A DNA stretch of 64,000 nt from Cytobacillus gottheilii (lineage in GTDB: Bacteria; Bacillota; Bacilli; Bacillales; Cytobacillaceae). The position numbers and the translations under genes are program-made. The notes beneath the pieces are model-generated. The model was not told where the DNA came from and searched no databases. It worked only from the letters and a program-made list of their open reading frames with translations. The stretch covers positions 3,181,354 to 3,245,353 of the forward strand of contig NZ_KV440945.1 of the NCBI RefSeq assembly GCF_001636345.1, given 5' to 3'. Below are positions 36,630 to 44,289 of the stretch, in pieces. Each line of letters opens with the position of its first letter. Position 1 is the stretch's first letter.

Positions 36630-37502
36630 ATGACAAACGATAAGCTTAATATTCCAACAAGTGTACCGGCACAGCATCAAAACGAGCAGCCTGGTGTAGA
36701 AGATAAAATGAAGCCTGAACCTATTTATGTCGATCCGGACTATCGAGGCTCTGGAAAACTGAAAGGAAAAGTCGCTCTTATTACTGGAGGAGACAGCGGA
36801 ATCGGGAAATCGGCTGCTATTTATTTTGCTAAAGAAGGTGCAGATGTAGCAATCGTTTATTTGGACGAGCATAAAGATGCAGAAGACGCAAAAACTGCGA
36901 TTGAAGCGGAAGGGCAGCAATGTCTCTTGATTTCCGGGGATATTGGAAAAGAAGAATTTTGTAAGGAAGTAGTGAAAAAGACATTGGATCAGTTCTCGAA
37001 AATTGATATTCTTGTCAACAATGCTGCAGAACAGCATCCGCAAAAGAGTCTTTTGGATATTACGTCCGAACAGCTTGAAAAAACATTCAGAACCAACATT
37101 TTTTCATTTTTCTATTTAACGAAGGCTGTACTTCCTCACTTACAAAAAGGGAGCTCCATCATTAACACAGCATCGGTTACGGCATATGCCGGCAATGAAC
37201 TTCTTATCGATTATTCATCCACAAAAGGAGCCATTGTATCGTTCACGCGTTCGTTATCCGCTTCACTGGCAGGACAAGGCATCCGCGTAAACGGAGTAGC
37301 ACCAGGTCCAATTTGGACACCATTAATACCATCTACATTTGATGAGAAAAATGTTTCGACCTTTGGACAAGATACGCCGCTTGGTCGTCCTGGACAGCCA
37401 TTTGAGCTCGCACCAAGCTATGTTTACTTAGCATCTGATGACTCCACTTATGTCAGCGGACAAATGATTCATGTAAATGGCGGAAAAGTGCTTAACGGAT
37501 AA
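36630..37502 (+). CDS. SDR family oxidoreductase (YhdF/YhxC-like)
   Basis: A classical short-chain dehydrogenase of 290 residues with a 40-residue N-terminal extension ending in a DYRGSGKLKGKVALITGG join, which is typical of the Bacillus YhdF, YhxC and YhxD group. The NAD(P) loop TGGDSGIGKS, the NNAAE motif, catalytic Ser (NTASVTAY) and the YSSTKGA motif (Tyr and Lys) are present, as is RVNGVAPGPIWTPL. The start ATG at 36630 has GGAGG nine bases before it. The substrate is unknown; members are often induced by general stress. Confidence 0.9.
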   Translation: MTNDKLNIPTSVPAQHQNEQPGVEDKMKPEPIYVDPDYRGSGKLKGKVALITGGDSGIGKSAAIYFAKEGADVAIVYLDEHKDAEDAKTAIEAEGQQCLLISGDIGKEEFCKEVVKKTLDQFSKIDILVNNAAEQHPQKSLLDITSEQLEKTFRTNIFSFFYLTKAVLPHLQKGSSIINTASVTAYAGNELLIDYSSTKGAIVSFTRSLSASLAGQGIRVNGVAPGPIWTPLIPSTFDEKNVSTFGQDTPLGRPGQPFELAPSYVYLASDDSTYVSGQMIHVNGGKVLNG

Positions 37503-37513
37503 AAGAGGAAAAC

Positions 37514-37544
37514 AAAAAAACACAGAGATTCTCTGTGTTTTTTT
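37514..37544. terminator. Bidirectional terminator between the SDR gene and the LacI regulator
   Basis: A 14-bp stem (37514-37527 with 37531-37544, loop of 3) made of an A run, CACAGAG and their complements, between convergent genes. Confidence 0.9.
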
Positions 37545-37547
37545 GCT

Positions 37548-38576
37548 TTATCCCAAGTTCGGTGCAGCACAAGTTGATCTCTCAACAATTTGATGCGGAA
37601 TGATAATTCGTTTTACAGGCTCTTTTGGGTTCTCAATCAATTGAATAAGACTCCTTGATGCCTCAAAGCCTAAATCGAAAATATTAATATCAACCGATGT
37701 TAGCGGCGGCCGCGACATCTCTGCAATAATAACATTGTTAAAGCTAATAATAGACATATCCTCAGGTACTGCCAGTCCAATCTCGTTAAGTGTATTTAAC
37801 ACCCCTAACGCCATCAAATCATCCGAGACCACTAAGGCAGTCGGCGGGCGTTCTAATGAAAGCAAACCTCGTATCGCTTCCTGACCGCCCTCCCGCAAAA
37901 ATTGCTCATGGACAATATATTCATTAACAAGGGGAATTCCTGCTTCTCTGATGGCCTTTTCATAGCCTAGAAGACGTTCAACTGTGACAACCATATTTAA
38001 GCTTCCGCCGACAAAAGCAATTTGCTGATGGCCAAGCTTGATTAAGTACTCTGTTACATCCTTTGCAGCACGGAAATTATCATTATCCACATGAGTTATT
38101 TCTTCTACATTTTTAAATGGTTTTCCAATTACAACAAAAGGGAAATTCCGTTCACGCAAGTAGGACTGAATTTTATCCTCGACCTTGGAATATAACAGGA
38201 TCACTCCATCTACCCGGCCACCTTGCACCATTTGCATAACTCCGTCAAAAATTTCCTCATCTGTCTTGCCTGTTGTCATATGAAGGGCATAATGCTTTAC
38301 ATGGGCACCTTCACTAAGACCTCTTAGGACTGTAGAGAAGAAGGGATTTTGAAAAACAATATCTGCTGAGCTTGGCATCACAAGACCAATTGCCTGTGTT
38401 GACTGGCTTGCGAGACTTCTGGCAATAAAGTTAGGATGATATCCTAACTGTCTCATCGCTTCTTTTACTTTTTTCTTTGTTTTTTCACTAATGCGAGGGT
38501 TATTTGCAATTACTCTGGAAACGGTCGACGGTGCTACATTTGCGAGTTTTGCAACATCCTTAATCGTAACTGCCAT
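37548..38576 (-). CDS. LacI family regulator, probable maltodextrin-operon repressor
   Basis: A 342-residue LacI-family protein: N-terminal HTH (TIKDVAKLANVAPSTVSRVI), hinge SLASQSTQAIGLVMP, and a periplasmic-binding-like sugar domain ending in the effector region SFNNVIIAEMSRPPLTSVDI. It is the last gene of the mdxE-F-G-amylase-lacI run, so maltose or maltodextrins are the likely effector; it resembles MalR-type regulators. Candidate operators TGCAA-NCG-N-TTGCA lie in the mdxE/mdxD intergenic region. The ATG at 38576 lies nine bases after AGGAG. Confidence 0.85.
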   Translation of the reverse strand: MAVTIKDVAKLANVAPSTVSRVIANNPRISEKTKKKVKEAMRQLGYHPNFIARSLASQSTQAIGLVMPSSADIVFQNPFFSTVLRGLSEGAHVKHYALHMTTGKTDEEIFDGVMQMVQGGRVDGVILLYSKVEDKIQSYLRERNFPFVVIGKPFKNVEEITHVDNDNFRAAKDVTEYLIKLGHQQIAFVGGSLNMVVTVERLLGYEKAIREAGIPLVNEYIVHEQFLREGGQEAIRGLLSLERPPTALVVSDDLMALGVLNTLNEIGLAVPEDMSIISFNNVIIAEMSRPPLTSVDINIFDLGFEASRSLIQLIENPKEPVKRIIIPHQIVERSTCAAPNLG

Positions 38577-38652
38577 GACCATCATCTCCTACTACGTTTT
38601 GCCTTATGATCAACAGCATTGATCTCATACTCTCATATATTAAAACCGTATT

Positions 38653-40200
38653 TTAATTTGTTTCGGGTTCGTTTTGTTTTGATCTTTTTTTGACAATAAT
38701 TAAAAAAGCAATAAACGCCACAATAATTCCAACCATAATGGCTATATGTGTAAAATTAATGCCCGTTTTTTCTGCTAATACATAAACCTCAGCTTCTTCA
38801 CGATCTGTTACAATCGTATAATTTCCATCATTATCACTTCGGACAAGGTCGCCATTTAAAAGACCCCTTAATTCCATGTCAGCAGGTATATCCTCTTCTG
38901 TTAATACGACAGTTTGAGTTTTAGATGTATTATTTAATGCTACTATACTTGTTTCATCTTCATAAACTCTTTTATACAGAGCCATCCCCTGGTCTTCGTT
39001 TAATAATTCCATTGAACCTCTAGTTAAAGATGGCAGTTCATTGCGTACCTCGCCTAGCTTTGTTATATACTCGATTAACTCTTTGTCCGTGCGGAAGTCC
39101 ATTTGCTTGCGGTTATCTGGATCTTCTCCGCCATCTAAGGCAATTTCACTTCCATAATAAACAATCGGTATTCCAGGCACAGTGTACAGATAGGAAAGAG
39201 CCATCCTCCATCTCGGCCCAGGATGCTGATTTTTAAGAATTGCATCTCTCGTAAACCGGGCAGTATCATGGTTGTCCATAAACGTTCCTAATAGATATGG
39301 CTGTTCATATATTTGTTTATTATTTTCCCAAGTCTGAAATAGCCAGTGCAGGGACTGATCTGGTTCTGCAAATGCAGTTCTTAAATGGTCATTTAAGGGA
39401 TAATCTACAAATCCATCAATACCCGTTTCAGCATAATCTGCTATATATTCAGGATCTTCAGCCCAAACTTCTCCAAGTAAATAAAAATTGTCTTTTACAC
39501 TTTTCACTTCTTTGGAAAATTCAGTCCAAAACGCTTTCGGAACATGCTTAACCGTATCTAGGCGATAGCCATCGATATCTGTTTCAGTAATCCACCATTT
39601 TGCTGCATCAATTAAGTAATCTCTCACTTCAGGATTTTCTTGATTTAAGTCAGGAAGTCCGTAAATCCAGCCATTTTCAAGCTCTTCTTGATCTGACCAG
39701 TTCGTAATTTCCTTCTTTTCATGGAACCAGTCTGCTTTCTCGGGGTCTTGAGCAAATTCATGCTCTGTTCCGGTGTGATTGACAACAAAATCAAGAATCA
39801 CTTTTATATCACGCTTGTGTGCTTCTTTTACAAGTTCTTTAAACTCATCCATCGTTCCAAAATGCTCTTCGGTATTATAAAAATCATTAATCCAATATCC
39901 GTGATAGCCCATATCCTGATTATCAAAAACAGGAGTCAGCCAAATAGCTGTAAACCCCATTTCTTGAATATAATCAAGCTCATCCATCACACCTTGAAAA
40001 TCACCGCCGTGGTAAGCTTTAGGATCCTTTACATTCACTTTAAAGTCATTGGAGTTATCTCCATTGCTAAAGCGATCAATCATTAAAAAATAAATTGTTT
40101 CATCTTGCCAGCTACGCTCTTCTTTTTCAACTGCTCCTACCGGTAGGGCGCAAAAAAGAAGAAACGGGATTAAGATGAGAGTCCATACTCTGAATTTCAT
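38653..40200 (-). CDS. Membrane-anchored GH13 alpha-amylase
   Basis: A 515-residue glycoside hydrolase of family 13. It has a signal peptide (FRVWTLILIPFLLFCALPVGAVE), the four conserved regions DFVVNH, GYRLDTVKH (nucleophile Asp), GEVWAE (acid Glu) and FMDNHD (Asp), a C-terminal beta domain, and then a single membrane segment (FTHIAIMVGIIVAFIAFLIIV) with a basic tail. It is therefore probably exposed outside and anchored by its C-terminus. Its position beside mdxEFG suggests it cuts starch or long dextrins at the cell surface for import. AGGAGGAG precedes the ATG. Anoxybacillus-type membrane-bound amylases are possible relatives. Confidence 0.88.
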   Translation of the reverse strand: MKFRVWTLILIPFLLFCALPVGAVEKEERSWQDETIYFLMIDRFSNGDNSNDFKVNVKDPKAYHGGDFQGVMDELDYIQEMGFTAIWLTPVFDNQDMGYHGYWINDFYNTEEHFGTMDEFKELVKEAHKRDIKVILDFVVNHTGTEHEFAQDPEKADWFHEKKEITNWSDQEELENGWIYGLPDLNQENPEVRDYLIDAAKWWITETDIDGYRLDTVKHVPKAFWTEFSKEVKSVKDNFYLLGEVWAEDPEYIADYAETGIDGFVDYPLNDHLRTAFAEPDQSLHWLFQTWENNKQIYEQPYLLGTFMDNHDTARFTRDAILKNQHPGPRWRMALSYLYTVPGIPIVYYGSEIALDGGEDPDNRKQMDFRTDKELIEYITKLGEVRNELPSLTRGSMELLNEDQGMALYKRVYEDETSIVALNNTSKTQTVVLTEEDIPADMELRGLLNGDLVRSDNDGNYTIVTDREEAEVYVLAEKTGINFTHIAIMVGIIVAFIAFLIIVKKRSKQNEPETN

Positions 40201-40220
40201 CGCCGCTCCTCCTTCAGTTT

Positions 40221-40238
40221 CAAGCAAAGTATTGCTTG
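40221..40238. repeat. Palindrome between mdxG and the amylase gene
   Basis: A perfect 7-bp inverted repeat CAAGCAA-AGTA-TTGCTTG in the 60-base gap. No T run follows, so it is not a good terminator. It could be an mRNA processing or stability element, or a regulator site. Confidence 0.5.
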
Positions 40239-40260
40239 TAAATTGTTCAGCCCTTTAAGA

Positions 40261-41103
40261 TTAGCCTTTTGTTCCCCCAGCCGTCAAACCAGATACAAAA
40301 TATTTTTGGAAAAACAAGAAAAGAATTGCGATTGGGATCGCGATCAGCACAGAACCAGCTGCAAATTTTGTAAATTCATTACCAAACTGTTTTGCTACCA
40401 TCTCATATAACCCAACTGCCATCGTGAACTTTTCATCTGTTCTAAGAATAATTCTCGCAAGAATGAAATCACCAAATGGTGCAATGAATGAAAATAACGC
40501 CACAACTGCCACAATGGGTTTTGCAAGCGGCATAATGATTTGGAAAAAGACTCTAAAGTGACTTGCTCCATCCATGCGTGCTGATTCATCAAGCTCTTTC
40601 GGAATCGTATCCAAATATCCTTTCATCAGCCAAGTGTTCATTGGTATTTGACCGCCAACATATACAAGAATTAATCCAAGATGTGTATCAATTAAACCTG
40701 TTCTTGTTGCAAGAACGAAAATAGCAATAAGAGCTGCAAAGTTAGGAATCATCTGTAAGATTAAAAACGTAAGCAAACCATTTTTTCTGCCGACAAAACG
40801 GTATCTTGAGAAAGAATAAGCTGTCAATGAAACAGTAATGACGGTTAAGATCATTGTCATGACACTAATTTTCAGAGAGTTAAGATACCATTTCACATAA
40901 TTCGATTCTTCCATATCAAACAAATATCGATAGTGATCTAGAGTTGGATTTTCAGGAAACATTTTGCTTCCTGATAAACTCTGCCCCGGATTAAAAGATG
41001 AACCAATTACCCAAAGAAGGGGGTAAATAACAATTAATACCACAAACGCAATAATTAAATAGGATACAGTTAAGCGAACGATTTTATTTTTTTTCATACT
41101 CAT
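40261..41103 (-). CDS. mdxG: Maltodextrin ABC transporter permease MdxG
   Basis: A 280-residue inner-membrane permease with six predicted membrane segments and the EAA loop (ELDESARMDGASHFRVFFQIIMPLAKP), which couples to the ATPase. The C-terminal end SGLTAGGTKG is typical of MalG/MdxG proteins. It starts two bases after mdxF, with a second possible Met two codons later. In B. subtilis the energising ATPase is the shared MsmX, which is coded elsewhere; no ATPase gene is seen here either. Confidence 0.94.
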   Translation of the reverse strand: MSMKKNKIVRLTVSYLIIAFVVLIVIYPLLWVIGSSFNPGQSLSGSKMFPENPTLDHYRYLFDMEESNYVKWYLNSLKISVMTMILTVITVSLTAYSFSRYRFVGRKNGLLTFLILQMIPNFAALIAIFVLATRTGLIDTHLGLILVYVGGQIPMNTWLMKGYLDTIPKELDESARMDGASHFRVFFQIIMPLAKPIVAVVALFSFIAPFGDFILARIILRTDEKFTMAVGLYEMVAKQFGNEFTKFAAGSVLIAIPIAILFLFFQKYFVSGLTAGGTKG

Positions 41104-41105
41104 AG

Positions 41106-42389
41106 CTACATCATATCCTCTTCTTTAAATGATTTTGTTTGTTTGAATTGCCATAAGGCGATACTTATAACAATTAAAGATAGAATCATCGTAATAGCTG
41201 CTGCTTTCCCATATTGAGCAGATGTCATGGTCAATTTATAGATCCATGAAATTAAAATATCCGATCCCCCGGCATTTTGCCCTGGAAGTGCAGGTCCTCC
41301 GCCATTAAAGAGGAAGATAACATTAAAGTTGTTAAAGTTAAACGTGTACTGTGTAATAATGATTGGCGCTGTCGCAAATAACACAAGCGGTAAGGTAATC
41401 TTTCTGAACTTCTGCAGCATGGATGCCCCGTCTACAGTTGCTGCCTCGTAGAGTTCATCTGGTATAGACTGAAGAACACCTGTTGTCATGGCAAAAATGA
41501 ATGGGAATCCAAGCCAGGACTGAATGAAAATAAGGGCAAGCCTTGTCCAGCCTTCCTCTGTCATCCATGGGATTGCTCCAATGCCGATTGCATCAAGCAG
41601 GGTACGATTAATGACACCAAATGATTCGTTAAACATTCCTGAGAATATTAGGATCGAAATAAAGGATGGTACTGCCCAAGGTAAAATTAATACCGTTCTA
41701 ATAATGGCTTTTCCTTTTAAATCCTTTTGATTGACTAAGATTGCCAGGAAGATACCAAGTGCAACCTGCAATGTAGTTGCTCCAAAAGTCCATACAATCG
41801 TCCAGCCAAATACACCAATGAATGTTTCTCTCCAAAGATCCAGCTTGAAGATATCAATAAAGTTTTGAACACCGATCCAATCAACAAGCTTAGCCGGCGG
41901 TGAATGATATAAATCGTAATTTGTAAAGGAAAGTAAGATAACGAAAAGAATTGGGAAAATAACAACAAAGACTAAAAGAAAAAATCCCGGAGAAATCATT
42001 AAATATGGAAAACCGCTATCAAGTAAATTATGATACTGTTCTTTTACGCTATTTAACTTTCTGCCTTCATCCCGTTTTCTTCCATTGCTTAAGGCATCAT
42101 AAATATTAAATGCGTAAATAACGAGACCTAAAGCTGTTACAATGAGAGCTATAATTCCATCAATCAATAAGAATATGGAATGATCTAGATTCGGAATTTC
42201 ACCTAGTGTTAACAGGCCCCAAAACCCCCACGATAATGTATCTGTAAAGGCAATAAAGAAGGAAGCCGTTAAAATGAGAAAGATGATTCCCTTTAAGTAT
42301 TGTTTATTATAAAACTGCCCTATGCCTGGTAAAATCGACAGCAGTGCAGCATTTCTGCCATGGTTAGTTTTAATAGTATGTTCGGTCAT
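41106..42389 (-). CDS. mdxF: Maltodextrin ABC transporter permease MdxF
   Basis: A 427-residue permease with about eight membrane segments, including an N-terminal extension containing two to three extra segments (SILPGIGQFYNKQYLKGIIFLI and LIDGIIALIVTALGLVIYAF), as in MalF-type proteins. The EAA loop reads ELYEAATVDGASMLQKFRKITLPL. AGGAGGAGGG precedes the ATG at 42389. It forms the channel with MdxG. Upstream lie two hairpins that may reduce its expression relative to mdxE. Confidence 0.94.
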   Translation of the reverse strand: MTEHTIKTNHGRNAALLSILPGIGQFYNKQYLKGIIFLILTASFFIAFTDTLSWGFWGLLTLGEIPNLDHSIFLLIDGIIALIVTALGLVIYAFNIYDALSNGRKRDEGRKLNSVKEQYHNLLDSGFPYLMISPGFFLLVFVVIFPILFVILLSFTNYDLYHSPPAKLVDWIGVQNFIDIFKLDLWRETFIGVFGWTIVWTFGATTLQVALGIFLAILVNQKDLKGKAIIRTVLILPWAVPSFISILIFSGMFNESFGVINRTLLDAIGIGAIPWMTEEGWTRLALIFIQSWLGFPFIFAMTTGVLQSIPDELYEAATVDGASMLQKFRKITLPLVLFATAPIIITQYTFNFNNFNVIFLFNGGGPALPGQNAGGSDILISWIYKLTMTSAQYGKAAAITMILSLIVISIALWQFKQTKSFKEEDMM

Positions 42390-42439
42390 TGGTACATCCC
42401 TCCTCCTCTATGAAAGAGAAAGTTTATTATAATTTAAAA

Positions 42440-42516
42440 GCGGCAAGGGTCTTGCCGCATCATGATTGTATCAGTTTAATCTAAGCATAGGGCAATACTC
42501 TATTTGAGAGCATTGC
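42440..42516 (-). promoter_or_regulatory. Two hairpins between mdxE and mdxF
   Basis: On the minus strand a first hairpin of 11 paired positions with one G-T pair (42491-42516) is followed by a perfect 8-bp GC-rich hairpin (42440-42447 with 42451-42458) and TTTT. The second looks like a weak intrinsic terminator. Such sites commonly lower transcription of permease genes relative to the binding protein gene before them. Confidence 0.6.
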
Positions 42517-42549
42517 CGCTATTTTATGTGTTCTAGATTCTTTTATTAA

Positions 42550-43842
42550 TTAGTTGCCTGGATGGTTTGTTTCAATATTCGTTTTAATTGTTTCAACAGC
42601 TTCATCTAAAGCCGCTTTTGGATCAGATTTACCAGTAGCAATTGTCTGCAGTGCAGATGCCATTGGTGACCAAACTTCTCCCATTTCAGGAATGTTTGGC
42701 ATTGGAATTGCATATTGAGATTGTTCTGCAACAGCTTTTGCAGCCTCATTTTCCGCAATAATCGGATCATCGATTAGTGATTTCACCGGTGGAATTTCTT
42801 GTGTTAATTCAAAGCGAGTTTTTGCATTCTCTTCGTTTGTAATATGCTCAACAAATTTTGTAGACCAGTATGGGTTTTTCGTGAATTGTGTTACATGCCA
42901 GCCTTTAACACCCATAAATGTTTTTACAGGCTCTCCATTTGGAAGCTTCGGCATCGGAGCAACCCCAACATCAATTCCAGCGTCCTTCATTCCTTGAAGT
43001 GCCCAAGGGCCATTCATGACAGAAGCAGCATTTCCTTCGTTAAATAATCCGTCTCTAGCCGCTCCGCCTGTCTCACCGATAATTCCGCTTGGGAATAATC
43101 CGTCAGCATACCATTTTTGAATGAACTCAGCGCCAGCAATTGCACCTTCATTATTTAAACCAATGTCATTACGGTCTAATGCACCTTCATTGTCTTTAAA
43201 TACATATCCGCCCATTCCGGCAAGATAGCCATGAGCCATATAGAAATCATCTAATACTGCGATAAAGCCATATTGATCACCGCTCGTAAGCTCTTTTGCC
43301 TGCTCGTATAACTCATCCATTGTCTCAGGCGCTTGATCCATTAATGCTTTATTATAGATAAATACTGGTGTTTCAGTTGACTTTGGAAGTCCATATAATT
43401 TGCCGTCAAACATTTGAGCAGAAATGGATGACTCGCTGAATGTATCTAAAACCGCATCTTCTACTTGGATTTCCTGCAGAAGACCTTCTGTTACTACCTG
43501 ACCAATTTGATCATGAGGTAGAGTAACAACGTCTGGAGCATTTCCAGCCGGACCATCTAATCTTAATTGATCACGAATCTTGTCGGCCATATTTAATTCA
43601 ACGTATTCTACTTCAATGCCATATTCTTCTTCAAATGACTCAATGGCAGGTTCTAAGGCAATGCCTTTATCTACATCTTCCCAGACAACAAGCTTTTCTG
43701 GTTTTGGCTCTTCACCTTGATTTTCTGTATTATTATTTTCGTCTTCTGTACTTTGTTCTCTTGCTTCTCGATCTGGACCACATGCTGCAAGCAATCCTAA
43801 TAGTAAAACCAGCATCATAAAAATAGATAATGATTTTTTCAT
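42550..43842 (-). CDS. mdxE: Maltodextrin-binding lipoprotein MdxE
   Basis: Extracellular solute-binding lipoprotein of 430 residues: signal peptide with lipobox LLAAC (Cys21), a spacer rich in Glu and Asn, then a family 1 solute-binding fold (LVVWEDVDKGIALEPAIESFEEEYGIEVE, YGLPKSTETPVFIYNKALM, MNGPWALQGMKDAGIDVGVAPMP). It delivers maltodextrins to MdxFG. It is the first gene of the operon, behind a promoter with LacI-type and cre-like sites; AGGAGGGGG precedes its ATG. It carries many acidic residues, as usual for such proteins. Confidence 0.94.
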   Translation of the reverse strand: MKKSLSIFMMLVLLLGLLAACGPDREAREQSTEDENNNTENQGEEPKPEKLVVWEDVDKGIALEPAIESFEEEYGIEVEYVELNMADKIRDQLRLDGPAGNAPDVVTLPHDQIGQVVTEGLLQEIQVEDAVLDTFSESSISAQMFDGKLYGLPKSTETPVFIYNKALMDQAPETMDELYEQAKELTSGDQYGFIAVLDDFYMAHGYLAGMGGYVFKDNEGALDRNDIGLNNEGAIAGAEFIQKWYADGLFPSGIIGETGGAARDGLFNEGNAASVMNGPWALQGMKDAGIDVGVAPMPKLPNGEPVKTFMGVKGWHVTQFTKNPYWSTKFVEHITNEENAKTRFELTQEIPPVKSLIDDPIIAENEAAKAVAEQSQYAIPMPNIPEMGEVWSPMASALQTIATGKSDPKAALDEAVETIKTNIETNHPGN

Positions 43843-43879
43843 GGTATTGCCCCCTCCTAATAGTTATGTTTCTATTGTC

Positions 43880-43917
43880 ATTGTACAACCGTTTGCACAA
43901 AAATGTAAGCGTTATTA
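43880..43917 (-). promoter_or_regulatory. mdxE promoter with LacI-type operator and cre-like site
   Basis: On the minus strand a -10 TACAAT (43880-43885) has a weak -35 TTACAT (43903-43908), 17 bp apart. The operator TGCAAACGGTTGTA (43884-43897) lies in the spacer and -10. A cre-like site, TGTAAGCGTTATTA on the plus strand (43904-43917, 13 of 14 consensus positions), covers the -35. This predicts induction by maltodextrin and repression by CcpA when glucose is present. Confidence 0.7.
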
Positions 43918-43991
43918 TTGCATTTGTAAAAAATAATTGCTTACCTTTTTATCCATTTACTTTTCACTCTAACTATCTGTTTAATTCTTAG

Positions 43992-44005
43992 TGAAAACGA
44001 TTGCA
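43992..44005. promoter_or_regulatory. Second LacI/CcpA-type site in the mdxE-mdxD region
   Basis: TGAAAACGATTGCA matches the cre consensus at 13 of 14 positions and also resembles the neighbouring LacI-type operators (NCG centre with TTGCA half-site). It lies about 150 bases upstream of the mdxE start. Confidence 0.6.
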
Positions 44006-44250
44006 CAATTTCAATCTTTATTATACAGGCTTTTTTTGTTTTGACAATATTTTTTTTATGCTCTTATTGAAATATGCTGAGCTAATCAGATATTCCCTAT
44101 AATTTTTTTTTGCATATTAGTGCTCCATTATTGCATATATTCAACAGTTACATGCCATTCTATATATTTTAAAGCTTCTAAAATTCTTTATGGATTTTCG
44201 TCTAATGCAGAGCTAAAAAAAATAGATAATGAATCTTTCTGAAAATATGT

Positions 44251-44269
44251 TATAATGCAACCGATTGCA
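44251..44269 (+). promoter_or_regulatory. mdxD -10 element with LacI-type operator
   Basis: TATAAT (44251-44256) is directly followed by the near-perfect palindrome TGCAACCGATTGCA (44256-44269), overlapping the expected transcript start. No convincing -35 is present. The operator is 20 bases before the mdxD start codon and would block initiation when bound. The rest of the 447-base region is AT-rich, without a gene. Confidence 0.7.
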
Positions 44270-44289
44270 CTAAAAGGAGTGATATAGAT

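Noticed and set aside
36552..37043. A 163-codon open frame on the minus strand opposite the SDR gene
   Set aside because: It is antisense to a clear dehydrogenase and rich in Phe/Cys, as expected of reverse-strand noise.
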